Made by a program: the position numbers and the translations under genes. DNA of 64,000 nucleotides from an uncultured Clostridia bacterium (GTDB lineage Bacteria; Bacillota; Clostridia; Oscillospirales; Acutalibacteraceae), in the NCBI GenBank assembly GCA_945876745.1, contig CAMCPL010000006.1, forward strand, positions 62,001-126,000, written 5' to 3'. This document shows positions 51,709 to 60,834 of the stretch, piece after piece (the stretch's first letter is position 1; the number at the start of each line of letters is the position of its first letter). The notes under the pieces were generated by a model, which made no database searches, had not been told where the DNA came from, and saw nothing but the letters and a program-made list of their open reading frames with translations.

Positions 51709-52578
51709 CTATTCCTTATCTCGCTTCAAAAAATAATTCAAAGTTGCATTAATAAGCATAATAAACACAAACAGCACCAATGCAATAGAAAACAAAGCGT
51801 TTCTTTGAAGGCTGTCGGGGCTTGAATATGCCATTTCACTTGCGATTGCCGTTGTTAAAAACCTCACGCTCTTGAAAAGCGACGGCATATTTGCAACATT
51901 TCCCGCAACCATCATAACAGCCATTGCTTCGCCTATTGCTCTGCCAACGCCTAATACTATCGCCGCAACTATACCGCTTTTTGCGGCAGGAACTGATACT
52001 CTGAATGCTGTTTCGACCTTAGTTGCGCCCAATGCATATGAAGCGTCCTCATATTCAGCGGGAACCGCGTCCAAAGAGGTTACGGCAACCTTTATTACAC
52101 TCGGTAAAATCATAATGGCAAGAACAATAATTGCCGCTAAAAGACTTGCTCCGTCGGGGATATTAAACACTTTTCTTATCGCAGGAACAAGCACAAGCAT
52201 ACCAACAAGACCATAAACAACGGACGGTATTCCTGCAAGAATATTTATTGCTGATTCAATTACGAAGCGAACCTCTTTTTTTGCAAACTTTGAAAGATAC
52301 ACGGCGCAGAAAAAGCCAATAGGAACACCCAAAACAATAGCTCCCGATGTACCGTATATGCTCGTCAAAATGAAGGGCAATATTCCAAACTTCGGTTCAG
52401 CGGCAGTAGAAGCCCACTCTTTTCCAAACAAAAAATCGACAAGTCCTATTTCCTTTATTGCAGGCAATCCGGAGATTACCAAATACACAGTTATCATCAA
52501 CACACAGCCGACAGTGATCAGCCCTAAAATAAGAAATATACCGTAAACGATATTTTCAAACAATCTTTTCTTTTTCAT
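51709..52578 (-). CDS. pstC: Phosphate ABC transporter permease PstC
   Basis: This is a permease of about 289 residues with six segments. GIPSVVYGLVGMLVLVP and the EAA loop EYEDASYALGATKVETAFRVSVPAA match PstC. The start at 52578 (MKKKRLFENI) has a TTGAGGA site; an in-frame extension upstream runs through the pstS-pstC hairpin and is not likely to be translated. Confidence 0.96.
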   Translation of the reverse strand: MKKKRLFENIVYGIFLILGLITVGCVLMITVYLVISGLPAIKEIGLVDFLFGKEWASTAAEPKFGILPFILTSIYGTSGAIVLGVPIGFFCAVYLSKFAKKEVRFVIESAINILAGIPSVVYGLVGMLVLVPAIRKVFNIPDGASLLAAIIVLAIMILPSVIKVAVTSLDAVPAEYEDASYALGATKVETAFRVSVPAAKSGIVAAIVLGVGRAIGEAMAVMMVAGNVANMPSLFKSVRFLTTAIASEMAYSSPDSLQRNALFSIALVLFVFIMLINATLNYFLKRDKE

Positions 52579-52600
52579 ACTTTTCCTCAATGAAAAATTT

Positions 52601-52628
52601 ATGCGGCGGCACACAGGCACCGCCGCAT
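52601..52628 (-). terminator. Attenuating hairpin between pstS and pstC
   Basis: ATGCGGCGG / CCGCCGCAT (9 bp) over a 10-base loop, followed on the minus strand by AAATTTTTC. It probably lets pstS be expressed above the membrane components. Confidence 0.75.
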
Positions 52629-52633
52629 ATGTA

Positions 52634-53446
52634 TTAATTTGCAGGTACTACGCCGGCGTCAACAATAATTTGATTTGCCTTATCGGAGGTTGCAAAGTCG
52701 AAAAACGATTTTGCACTCTCGGAAAGTTCAACACCTTCTTTTGTTACAAGAACGAACGGACGCTGAATAACATAGCTTCCGTCTTTTATTGTAGCCTCGC
52801 TTGGTGTAACGCCATTTACCGTAACAGCCTTAACCGTATCCTTCACAGAAGCGAGTGAAGCATAGCCTATTGCATTCGGATTTCCTGCAACTGTTGCAAT
52901 AACATCGCCCGTTGAAGTGAGCTCCTGATTATACTTGCAGCTATCCTTTGTATCGGTTATGGATTCAAAGCCATCCCTTGTTCCGCTTCCTGCCTCACGA
53001 CCGATAATAACAATGCTTGAGTCGTTACCGCCGATTTCATTCCAGTTTGCAATTTCACCCTTGTAGATTTTTGCAATAGTTTCAACATCCAATTCTCCGA
53101 CAGGATTGCTTGGATTAACAATAATTGCAATTCCGTCGTAAGCCAAAACTGTTTCCTTTAAGCCTTTTGCCTTTTCCTCATCTTTCAGGCTCCTGCTTGA
53201 AAGTCCGATGTCACATCTTCCCTCTTCAACAGCCTGAATACCTGCTCCCGAACCGGTTGCGTTGTAGCTAACCGCTATTCCTGTTTCTGATTCAAACGCT
53301 TCGCTCAACGATCCAATAACCTTGCTCATAGAAGTTGAACCGTCTGTAGATACGGTTTCCTTTTTCCCGCTACAGCCTGTGAATAAGCATACTACCGTTG
53401 CCGCAACAACAATCAAGCTAACAATTGTTCCAAATAATTTTTTCAT
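52634..53446 (-). CDS. pstS: Phosphate-binding lipoprotein PstS
   Basis: The 270-residue extracellular receptor has a lipobox in VVCLFTGC (cysteine at about 25). The phosphate-contacting DGSTSMSKVI, SYNATGSGAGI, IGLSSRSLKDEEK and GREAGSGTRDGFES follow. AAGGAGA precedes the ATG. No convincing Pho box was identified upstream, though the operon is expected to respond to phosphate. Confidence 0.96.
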   Translation of the reverse strand: MKKLFGTIVSLIVVAATVVCLFTGCSGKKETVSTDGSTSMSKVIGSLSEAFESETGIAVSYNATGSGAGIQAVEEGRCDIGLSSRSLKDEEKAKGLKETVLAYDGIAIIVNPSNPVGELDVETIAKIYKGEIANWNEIGGNDSSIVIIGREAGSGTRDGFESITDTKDSCKYNQELTSTGDVIATVAGNPNAIGYASLASVKDTVKAVTVNGVTPSEATIKDGSYVIQRPFVLVTKEGVELSESAKSFFDFATSDKANQIIVDAGVVPAN

Positions 53447-53570
53447 TTTCTTTGTCTCCTTAAAATAGTTTTTATAGCACTTAACTGCTACAACTAAATC
53501 TTAATCCGAAAATGTAAAATCCACAAGCAATCATAAATCAAATTATAGTAAAAAAATTTGTTGAAAAAGC

Positions 53571-53599
53571 AAAAAAAACACGCAGGTAATGTTCCTGCG
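53571..53599 (-). terminator. Terminator after the FliB-like gene
   Basis: CGCAGG / CCTGCG with a 7-base loop, followed on the minus strand by eight T. It ends the murT-gatD-CYTH-fliB-like run. Confidence 0.85.
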
Positions 53600-53612
53600 C
53601 ATTTTCATTTAT

Positions 53613-54572
53613 TTAGCTTATTCTGTTTATAAGACTTTGAACGCTGAGGCAATCGGCATATTTTAGGAGCTTTTTGTATCTATCCATATTGTACTGGGAA
53701 TGCTCCGTTTCCTTGCTCCAAAGGTGAACACCCCAGCTATCCTCACCGAAATATGTATTTACAAGAACGCCGACGACCGCCATTTTTACCTTTGAAATAA
53801 CATCAAGGTCATACACTGCCTGCATAAAATATTTGTAGAGAAAATACATAATGATATTTTCATTTGCACGACTGTTTGAAACGGCTTTTTCATCGTGATT
53901 ATCAACACGCTGCTCCCATTCGGGATTGATAAGCTCCGGATTTTTGAAAACATCAAAAAAGCCGATACTGTCGCCTCCCTCGTCATATTCGCCAAGCTCG
54001 CTTTGAATTTTTTGTGCAAAATGCAAAAGCTCAACAAGGCGGTCGGAGACGGTCAAATTCCTGTTTTTTGCAATTGAATAGGCAGTATTTCGAGCCTTGA
54101 AAAGAGTGTAATAGGTTTGTGCGTCAATGTCGTTAAGAGTAGGAAGCTCGTCGTTTAGCTCCTGCTCAAAATCAAATTCGTCAAGATTATACATCATATC
54201 ACTCGCAACGGGACAGGAAAACGAAACGCCGATTTCTCTCGTTGCTCCGAAATCGTAAATAAATCTCGGAAAGGTGCGGCAGGTATATGGAGTATGCTCG
54301 CCGCCTATTGCAATATGCATATCACAAAGATTTTCGCTGTTCAAAAACGGACAGCGCTTTTTTGCGGCAAGGGTGAATATCGTGTTGCCAAATTCATCGT
54401 ATGAAAGAACACGGTCAATACGCTGCTTAATTTCAAGTGAATCGGGCAAGGTATTATAGTATTCAAGAGAATCACGGTCGGCGTCAACCTCCCAGCCCTG
54501 ACAGCAGGAATCGGGACAGTCGCCGGCTATACATTTGAAATTCTTATAAAACTTTGGCTTTACTATCTTCAT
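53613..54572 (-). CDS. FliB-family protein (flagellin lysine-N-methylase-like, YkgJ cysteine cluster)
   Basis: The 319-residue protein opens with the family's cysteine cluster FKCIAGDCPDSCCQGWEVD (about residues 12-30). KRCPFLNSENLCDMH and YTCRTFPRF follow. This is the FliB/YkgJ arrangement, probably binding zinc or an Fe-S cluster. FliB methylates flagellin lysines in Salmonella, but many Clostridia carry homologues without nearby flagellar genes, as here, so the substrate is unknown. It overlaps the CYTH gene by 4 bases. Confidence 0.85.
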   Translation of the reverse strand: MKIVKPKFYKNFKCIAGDCPDSCCQGWEVDADRDSLEYYNTLPDSLEIKQRIDRVLSYDEFGNTIFTLAAKKRCPFLNSENLCDMHIAIGGEHTPYTCRTFPRFIYDFGATREIGVSFSCPVASDMMYNLDEFDFEQELNDELPTLNDIDAQTYYTLFKARNTAYSIAKNRNLTVSDRLVELLHFAQKIQSELGEYDEGGDSIGFFDVFKNPELINPEWEQRVDNHDEKAVSNSRANENIIMYFLYKYFMQAVYDLDVISKVKMAVVGVLVNTYFGEDSWGVHLWSKETEHSQYNMDRYKKLLKYADCLSVQSLINRIS

Positions 54573-55363
54573 AATTTCAGGCTCGCTAAATGATTATTTT
54601 TGTATTTCGGATTATCGGAAACATCGTCGATAACCTTGATTTCTTCGGGCAAATTAACGATATCACCCTCGTTATTAAGCTCAATTTCAAGAAGTGCTTT
54701 ATCATTCCAAAAATCGAATACATCAAGTTCAAAATACTGTCCCTCGTACAAAAAGCAATACCTGAACTTGTTAATTGTACTCTTTTCGGGGTCGGCGGAT
54801 TTCATCAGCTCGTTGTATTCGTTTTCGGAAATAACGCCCTCGCTTTCCTCACAGCAGGTCGGGCTTATGCGAATTTTGAGCGTCTCAAAATAGGTATAAT
54901 TTCCGTGCGCACCTCTTTTTCGTATGCGGTGAGAGCCGAGTGACGAGATAAGATATGTTTGGGAAATTTCAACCTTAAAGGGCTTATATTTTGCCAGAGC
55001 ATCAAAATCGGGATATGCAATGAGATACTTTTTTTCAATTTCAAGACCGCTTAAAATCGCATCAATTTCAGCCTTAACGGCGTTGAGGAGACATTCATTT
55101 TCTTCAATACAATCGACGTATCTCAAATGAGCGTGACCTACCAAGTGTTCCTTTAAGCGCTCGTCGGCTTGAATATCATTTGAGCCGAGCATTATGACCG
55201 CATCATATTTTGCCCATAGCTCAATGAGGCTCGGTGCGCTTTCGTCATCGCAAAAGGGTGAAATATCACACGGCTTATTACCGTAAAATTCACGTAGGTG
55301 TTCGATAATTTCATCAATATTATCAAGGTTTCCCGCAATTGCAATTTTTGTTTTTTCAGCCAT
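54569..55363 (-). CDS. CYTH-domain (triphosphate tunnel) protein with an extra N-terminal domain
   Basis: Residues of about 110-264 form a CYTH domain: EIEKKYLIAYPD (the E-x-E-x-K motif), HRIRKRGAHGNYTYFETLK, ISENEYNELM, FRYCFLYEGQYFELDVF and ALLEIEL. Such enzymes cleave triphosphates or polyphosphate in a beta tunnel. The first 105 residues form a separate alpha/beta region (KIAIAGNLDNIDEIIEHL ... DAVIMLGSNDI) that I cannot identify. It follows gatD by 18 bases and overlaps the FliB-like gene by 4. Confidence 0.83.
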   Translation of the reverse strand: MAEKTKIAIAGNLDNIDEIIEHLREFYGNKPCDISPFCDDESAPSLIELWAKYDAVIMLGSNDIQADERLKEHLVGHAHLRYVDCIEENECLLNAVKAEIDAILSGLEIEKKYLIAYPDFDALAKYKPFKVEISQTYLISSLGSHRIRKRGAHGNYTYFETLKIRISPTCCEESEGVISENEYNELMKSADPEKSTINKFRYCFLYEGQYFELDVFDFWNDKALLEIELNNEGDIVNLPEEIKVIDDVSDNPKYKNNHLASLKL

Positions 55364-55381
55364 AAATACAATTATCCTAAA

Positions 55382-56104
55382 CTATTTAATATAAAGGCTC
55401 ATAGCCTGCTTTTGTGCTTTAAGCTCAAGTGTATCGTCAAGAGGCTCAAGCTCTGCTTTACCGTATTTATTTTCAAGTGCAAGGCTTATAAGCAAATCGG
55501 CAAAGCGTGAATTTTTCGGCAACACGGGACCGTGAGAATATGTGCCGAAGGTGTTTTTATAACGCACGCCCTCGGTTTTGTCCTCGCCGTTATTGCCGTA
55601 GCCCTTAATCACAGTTCCGAGAGGCTCAAGACCGTTTGAAAGATAGGTACGTCCGCTGTGGTTTTCAAATCCGACAATCTCAATTCCCTCTTTGGTTGTA
55701 AAAGCGTAGTTGCCAATCATTCTTTCCTCTTCGCCACGGGTGTAAAAATCGAGTATTCCGAGATAGTCAAGGCGCTTTCCGTCATAGGTTTCGTAATATC
55801 TGCCGAGCATTTGATAGCCGCCGCAGATTGCAAGAACAACCTTGCCGTTTTCTACCGCCTTTTTTAGCTCCTTGTCCTTGCCCTGCTTAAGGTCATTAAG
55901 CAAAGCGTCCTGTTCAAAATCCTGTCCGCCGCCGATAAAAATCATATCGTATTCGTCGCTGTTAAAGGTTTTTCCCATAGTGATATTATCAACCTGAACG
56001 CCGATATTTCTCGCATTTAATCTTGTTTTAAGCGTAATGATATTTCCCCTGTCGCCGTAAAGATTAAGCATATCGGGATAAAGGTGCGCAATTTTTATCA
56101 TCAT
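55382..56104 (-). CDS. gatD: Lipid II isoglutaminyl synthase, glutaminase subunit GatD
   Basis: This class I glutamine amidotransferase of about 240 residues has the nucleophile in LAICGGYQMLG and the histidine in YSHGPVLPKN; FIGGGQDFEQD is the oxyanion region. With MurT it amidates the D-glutamate of lipid II to D-isoglutamine, a Gram-positive cell-wall modification. ATG at 56104 overlaps the murT stop by 4 bases; an earlier TTG is less likely. Confidence 0.94.
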   Translation of the reverse strand: MMIKIAHLYPDMLNLYGDRGNIITLKTRLNARNIGVQVDNITMGKTFNSDEYDMIFIGGGQDFEQDALLNDLKQGKDKELKKAVENGKVVLAICGGYQMLGRYYETYDGKRLDYLGILDFYTRGEEERMIGNYAFTTKEGIEIVGFENHSGRTYLSNGLEPLGTVIKGYGNNGEDKTEGVRYKNTFGTYSHGPVLPKNSRFADLLISLALENKYGKAELEPLDDTLELKAQKQAMSLYIK

Positions 56105-57474
56105 TTCCAAAATTCCTTTCCTCCTAATCTTTTTGCTATAACAGGGCGCATTGTCATCATAGAGGTATAGGTCGGGATAATATAAACATCCCTGCCCTGA
56201 TTTTCGGCAATGTCAACGAGCTTTTCGTAATCCTCGTTTTCGATAACCTTGATTTCTCTGTCGCCCACGCCCTCATATTTTAGGCGTATTGCCATATCGT
56301 AGCAACGCTTTCCGGTTACATAAATTTCCTTAATATTCGGCTTTGAAAATATATCGGCAAAGTCGACATCCCATATCCAGCTTACATCTTTACCGTCTGC
56401 GGCGTTATCGTTGAGCGAGAAAATGAGAGTACACTCGTCATTTATTGATTTAAGAAAGCTCATAGTCTGCGAAAATCCGGCAGGATTTTTTACAAGAATA
56501 ACATTTAGCTTATTACCGTTGCAGTCAAACTGCTCCATTCTGCCGAATGCGCCGTTAAATTCCTCAAGTGCTTTTATGATAGTCTTATTATCAATTCCGA
56601 GAGATGAAAGACCGGCAACGCAGCCTATTGCATTGTAGATATTATATGCACCGCCGATATTGATTTTAATCAAATTCTTCTCGCCGTTAAAGTCGGCTTT
56701 CACTATCGAATAATTCTGCTTCAGCTCGGCAACGCTGTCAACGGCAAAGTCAACGCTCGGTCGCTTATAGCCGCACTCCTTACACTCAAAGCCGCCTAAA
56801 TGACCGTAGGTATGGTAGGTATAGCTATACTCGTTTTTGCAGAAAATGCAATACTTTGCGTCGCTTATTTCAGGAGCCTTTGTCTCTTTGTCAAAGGGCT
56901 CGTTAACGCCGAAGGTTACTATTTTATTTGGTATTTCCCTTGACATAGAATATGTCAGCGAGCAGTCGGCATTAAGACAGACTACGGCGTTCGGAAGATT
57001 TTTTACGCTTTCCTTAATAGCGTTTAAGGTATGAGTTACCTCGCCGTATCTGTCAAGCTGGTCACGAAAAACGTTTGTTACCAAAACAACGTCGCAGTTG
57101 ATGTATCTCGACACCTCACGAAATGCGTTTTCATCACACTCAACAATGGCATATTCGTACTTATTCTTGCCGGTAATTGTTGAGTTCATAATGAACGAGG
57201 CGGTAATTCCTGTTATGAGATTTGCGCCGGATTTATTGATGAAATAAGTCTTCCCCGCCTGCTTCAAGCCCTCTTCAATAATACGGCAGGAGGTCGTTTT
57301 TCCGTTTGTACCGGTTACGATAATAACCTTTACGTTCTTTGACAAATCCTTTAATATATTTCGCTTCACCTTAAGCGCCGCTCTACCGGGCATAGTGGTA
57401 GCTCCTCTGCCCATTTTTTGCAGTATAAAATGAACAAGCCTGCAAACAAGACAGCTGATAATTACCTTCATCAT
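56101..57474 (-). CDS. murT: Lipid II isoglutaminyl synthase, Mur-ligase subunit MurT
   Basis: The 457-residue Mur-ligase-family protein has ATP loop IIVTGTNGKTTSCRI, YAIVECDENAFREV, TNVFRDQLDRYGEV, and a four-cysteine zinc ribbon typical of MurT (CIFC about 209, CKEC about 230). The C-terminal domain contains NDNAADGKDVSWIWDVDF. It activates lipid II glutamate for amidation by ammonia from GatD. AAGGTG precedes the ATG pair. Confidence 0.95.
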   Translation of the reverse strand: MMKVIISCLVCRLVHFILQKMGRGATTMPGRAALKVKRNILKDLSKNVKVIIVTGTNGKTTSCRIIEEGLKQAGKTYFINKSGANLITGITASFIMNSTITGKNKYEYAIVECDENAFREVSRYINCDVVLVTNVFRDQLDRYGEVTHTLNAIKESVKNLPNAVVCLNADCSLTYSMSREIPNKIVTFGVNEPFDKETKAPEISDAKYCIFCKNEYSYTYHTYGHLGGFECKECGYKRPSVDFAVDSVAELKQNYSIVKADFNGEKNLIKINIGGAYNIYNAIGCVAGLSSLGIDNKTIIKALEEFNGAFGRMEQFDCNGNKLNVILVKNPAGFSQTMSFLKSINDECTLIFSLNDNAADGKDVSWIWDVDFADIFSKPNIKEIYVTGKRCYDMAIRLKYEGVGDREIKVIENEDYEKLVDIAENQGRDVYIIPTYTSMMTMRPVIAKRLGGKEFWK

Positions 57475-57548
57475 ATCACACCTTACATATTATATTATTA
57501 TAATTCTAAACCACTATTCAAATTAAGTCAATAATCAAAAAAGATATA

Positions 57549-57577
57549 TTGTAATTTTTATAAAATAATAGTACAAT
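57549..57577 (+). promoter_or_regulatory. Promoter of the PfkB kinase gene
   Basis: TTGTAA (57549-57554), a 17-base spacer and TACAAT (57572-57577), 33 bases before the ATG. Confidence 0.6.
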
Positions 57578-57610
57578 AATCATTAGAAAATATGCAAAGG
57601 AGAAAGAAAT

Positions 57611-58489
57611 ATGAGTAAATATGATGTTTTGGTTATCGGTCCGGTTTCACTCGACTGCAACATAGATTATCAGGATAATGTTCGCAAGGAGGTCGGCGGT
57701 GCAGTTGTTGCGTCAGGCTTTGCGGCGGCTAAAAGCGAAAACAAGACCGCTGTTTTTACAAAGTTCAACAGTAACGACGTTGATATCAGCGAGCGCTTCG
57801 GCGACAGCGGCGCAGATGTCTATTTCAAGGAGTCAAAGAATACCTGCTCAATCAGAAATAAATATTTCACAGCCGACAAGGAGAAAAGAGAATGTACCTC
57901 GCTCGGAGTATGCGACGGCTTCAAATTTGAGGAATTCGGCGACATTGATACAGGGATTTATCATTTTGCAGGTCTTGTTTACGGTGATTTTGACGGCGAA
58001 TTGTTCAAGGAAGCATCAAAGCACGGCAAGGTTGCGGTTGATGTTCAATGCCTGCTTCGTCACGTAGAAGACGATAAGACCATGGCATTTCACGACTGGG
58101 CGGAGAAAAAGGAGTATCTTCCCTACATTGATTATCTCAAAACCGATGCCGCAGAGGCTGAAATTCTCACAGGCACAACAGACCGTGCAAAGGCTGCAAA
58201 AATGCTCTATGAATGGGGCGCAAAGGAAATTTTAATCACCCACAACACCGAGGTATTGGCATACGACGGAAAGGAAATATACACCTGTCCGATAAAGGCA
58301 CGCAACCTTTCGGGAAGAACGGGACGAGGCGACACAACCTTTGCAGGCTACATCACCGAGCGACAAAAGGCAGACATAAAAAGCGCTCTGCTATACTGCA
58401 CGGCGCTTGTATCTCTAAAAATGGAAACACCCGGTCCGTTTAAGAAAACAAGACAGGATGTGCTCGATTATATAAACGAATTTTATTGA
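57611..58489 (+). CDS. PfkB-family carbohydrate kinase
   Basis: The 292-residue ribokinase-fold enzyme has KYDVLVIGPVSLDCNID at the N terminus, the GGAVVASGFAAAK substrate region, and the anion-hole/catalytic LSGRTGRGDTTFAGYI (the usual D-T-x-G-A-G-D is changed to G-R-T-G-R-G-D, keeping the catalytic aspartate). The sugar or nucleoside substrate is unknown. AAAGGAGAAAG precedes the ATG. It is a single plus-strand gene with its own promoter and terminator between two minus-strand runs. Confidence 0.87.
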   Translation: MSKYDVLVIGPVSLDCNIDYQDNVRKEVGGAVVASGFAAAKSENKTAVFTKFNSNDVDISERFGDSGADVYFKESKNTCSIRNKYFTADKEKRECTSLGVCDGFKFEEFGDIDTGIYHFAGLVYGDFDGELFKEASKHGKVAVDVQCLLRHVEDDKTMAFHDWAEKKEYLPYIDYLKTDAAEAEILTGTTDRAKAAKMLYEWGAKEILITHNTEVLAYDGKEIYTCPIKARNLSGRTGRGDTTFAGYITERQKADIKSALLYCTALVSLKMETPGPFKKTRQDVLDYINEFY

Positions 58490-58502
58490 TAAACAGAAAT
58501 AT

Positions 58503-58537
58503 CCCCTGCGCAAAAATGGTACGCAGGGGTTGTTTTT
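58503..58537 (+). terminator. Terminator after the PfkB kinase gene
   Basis: CCCCTGCG / CGCAGGGG with an 11-base loop, followed by TTGTTTTT. It touches the stop codon of the converging permease gene and may serve both. Confidence 0.88.
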
Positions 58538-59642
58538 ATGATATCAAAATGCACAGAGCACAGTTCAATGCCAAGAATATCAGGTTAACAAGAGTAAAGA
58601 GCAATATATATTTTTGCATATTTACATTCTGCTTTTGTACAAGCTTAAATGAAATAAGGCTTGCCATTGAGGCAATAAGCGTTCCCAAGCCACCGAGATT
58701 TACGCCGATAAGGAGCGCTTTTGCGTTGTCGGTAAAGGCAGAAAGCAATATTGCCGCAGGAACATTGGAAAGCATCTGACTTGAAAGCACGCCGACTGCT
58801 ACCTCGTTGCCCCTAACAACTCTCTGCAAAAGGGCACTGACATAGTCGATATTCCCGAGATTCCCTATAAAAACGAAAAGAAAAACAAAAGTAAGCAAAA
58901 GGCTATAATCAATTTTCATTATCGTTTTTCTGTCAAAAACAAGCGCAAAAGCGAGAACAACGACAAGCAGAAAAACAAAGCTCAACACTCTGAAAACGCA
59001 GAGCAACGATAATAAAAACAGCACAAAATATGAAATCATTTTCGGCTTTGAGGTTATTCTCTCACCTGCATCGTATTCGATATTCACACCTTCGTTTTTT
59101 ATGAAAAATCCGCAGATTATCAGTAATACAAGCGACAAAGCGCAATACGGAAAAACAGTTGAAAAGAAATCGTATGCCGACAAATTAAACCTCGAAAACA
59201 AATATAGATTTTGGGGATTTCCGACAGGCGTCAGCATACTGCCCAAATTTGCCGCAACGGTCTGCATTACGGTAACAAACGCCAAATGTCTTCTTTGGTT
59301 TGAAATATTCAGGGTTGTGACGGTAAAGGGTACAAAGGTCAGCAATGCAACATCATTTGTTATCAGCATTGACGAGAAAAAGCAAAGCAAGGTCAAAACA
59401 AAATAAAGCGACCTCGTTGTTTTTGCAACAGACAAAAGACGGTACGCAAGCAGCTTAAACACACCTATTTCCTGCAAGCCTGCCATAACCGTCATAAGAC
59501 AGAACAAAAGACAAAGCGTTTTGAAATCAATATATTCTATGTACTCTGATCTCGGCTTTACGAAAAAAGCTGAGGCGACAGCAAGAAGCAGGGATATTAA
59601 AAGCACCGCTTCTTGCTTGATAAATTCAACTACCTTATTCAT
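58536..59642 (-). CDS. SLC13/ArsB-type (ion transporter superfamily) permease
   Basis: The 368-residue protein has about ten membrane segments. The paired re-entrant motifs of the superfamily are visible: ANLGSMLTPVGNPQNLYLF and SNVPAAILLSAFT followed by GVNLGGLGTLIASMASLI. The family carries dicarboxylates, sulfate, arsenite or Na+/H+. The substrate is unknown. It overlaps the flavin oxidoreductase gene by 8 bases. Confidence 0.83.
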   Translation of the reverse strand: MNKVVEFIKQEAVLLISLLLAVASAFFVKPRSEYIEYIDFKTLCLLFCLMTVMAGLQEIGVFKLLAYRLLSVAKTTRSLYFVLTLLCFFSSMLITNDVALLTFVPFTVTTLNISNQRRHLAFVTVMQTVAANLGSMLTPVGNPQNLYLFSRFNLSAYDFFSTVFPYCALSLVLLIICGFFIKNEGVNIEYDAGERITSKPKMISYFVLFLLSLLCVFRVLSFVFLLVVVLAFALVFDRKTIMKIDYSLLLTFVFLFVFIGNLGNIDYVSALLQRVVRGNEVAVGVLSSQMLSNVPAAILLSAFTDNAKALLIGVNLGGLGTLIASMASLISFKLVQKQNVNMQKYILLFTLVNLIFLALNCALCILIS

Positions 59643-60834
59643 TATTTATCCTACCGTATAGGCATTTTGTTTCGCCCTTTTCAATGACAAGTCCGCAGTA
59701 GTTACACATCAGGCATTTTGCTTCACTCTGCTGTCCGCTTTTGAGCTTGCTTACCAAATTAGGCTCACATATAAACGGACGGCACATAGAAACCGCGTCT
59801 GCTTTATTTTGCAAAATTATATTCTCCATATCGTCGAGCTTATGTATACCGCCGACAACGATTACGGGAATATTTAGTGTGGACTTGATTTTTTCGGCGT
59901 TTGCAACATTAAAATTCTCAAGCGGTGAAGGTTGCTTGATAAGCGGATTTACAAGATTTGCAAAAAACAGCGATACCGATTTAAGCGGCTTTGGGAACGA
60001 AGCGCAAGGCTCACGATATTCAAAAACTGCACGCATCGGCATAACACTGCTTCGCATTGTATTCATACCGTCCTCGACAGTACCGCAGGACACCTCAACG
60101 CAGTCAAGTCCTGCATTTTCGAGGATTTTGCAAATTTTCACACTGTCTTCAATACGCATACCGTTTTTGTGGTTATCCTCGGCGCTGATTTTTATCCAGA
60201 CGGGAAAAGTGGTTTTTTCCTTAATTCCTTTGATAATTTCGCAAATGATACGGCATCTGTTTTCAACCGAGCCGCCGTATTCGTCGGTTCTGTTGTTGCC
60301 GTAGGGTGACAAAAAATCGTGGAGCAAATAGCCGTGACCTGCGTGAAGCTGAACTGCGTCAAAGCCGCATTTTTCAGCCCTTTGAGCCGCCTTTACAAAA
60401 TCATTAACTATTGTTTTTATTTCGTTTTTATCAAGTTCCTTTGCCTTGTCGGGATAGAACAAATGGCGCTTTGCAGTCGGAGCTACCTTTTGAACGCCTA
60501 TTGTTTTCGACGAGGTTTGTCTGCCGCAATGAGCAAGCTGAAGCACAATAGGAGTATCATATTTATGCGCCGCCTCGGCTAATTTTTCATACTGCTCCAA
60601 ATTATCGTCGTTATGAATTTTAAGCATTGCAGGATACGGAGACATTCCGTTTTCGCTCACTCCGGCGTAGCCTGTAATAATTACACCTACCTCATTTTTT
60701 GCAAGGTACTCATATTTTCTAATCAGCTTTTCGGTAGGCGCACCGTTACCGTCGGCAAGACCGTCGTGGGTTGCCGAGCGTATAATACGGTTTTTTGCGG
60801 TTACTCCGCCTAAATTAATACTTTCAAAAATCAT
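59635..60834 (-). CDS. NADH:flavin oxidoreductase, Old Yellow Enzyme family
   Basis: This TIM-barrel flavoenzyme of about 399 residues has KNRIIRSATHDGLADGNG at the N terminus, QLAHCGRQT, the substrate-binding HAGHGYLLHDFLSPYGN with its His-x-x-His, RTDEYGGSVENR (FMN), and VPVIVVGGI. The C terminus carries CLMCNYCG, a short cysteine motif. The long form with a 4Fe-4S domain and NAD domain is absent. The start at 60834 has GCGAGGAG; an in-frame extension upstream has no ribosome site and overlaps the MGMT gene. Confidence 0.88.
   Translation of the reverse strand: MIFESINLGGVTAKNRIIRSATHDGLADGNGAPTEKLIRKYEYLAKNEVGVIITGYAGVSENGMSPYPAMLKIHNDDNLEQYEKLAEAAHKYDTPIVLQLAHCGRQTSSKTIGVQKVAPTAKRHLFYPDKAKELDKNEIKTIVNDFVKAAQRAEKCGFDAVQLHAGHGYLLHDFLSPYGNNRTDEYGGSVENRCRIICEIIKGIKEKTTFPVWIKISAEDNHKNGMRIEDSVKICKILENAGLDCVEVSCGTVEDGMNTMRSSVMPMRAVFEYREPCASFPKPLKSVSLFFANLVNPLIKQPSPLENFNVANAEKIKSTLNIPVIVVGGIHKLDDMENIILQNKADAVSMCRPFICEPNLVSKLKSGQQSEAKCLMCNYCGLVIEKGETKCLYGRINNE

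Noticed and set aside
53447-53560. Pho box upstream of pstS
   Set aside because: AT-rich words such as TTTACA occur, but no pair of direct repeats at the right spacing could be defended.
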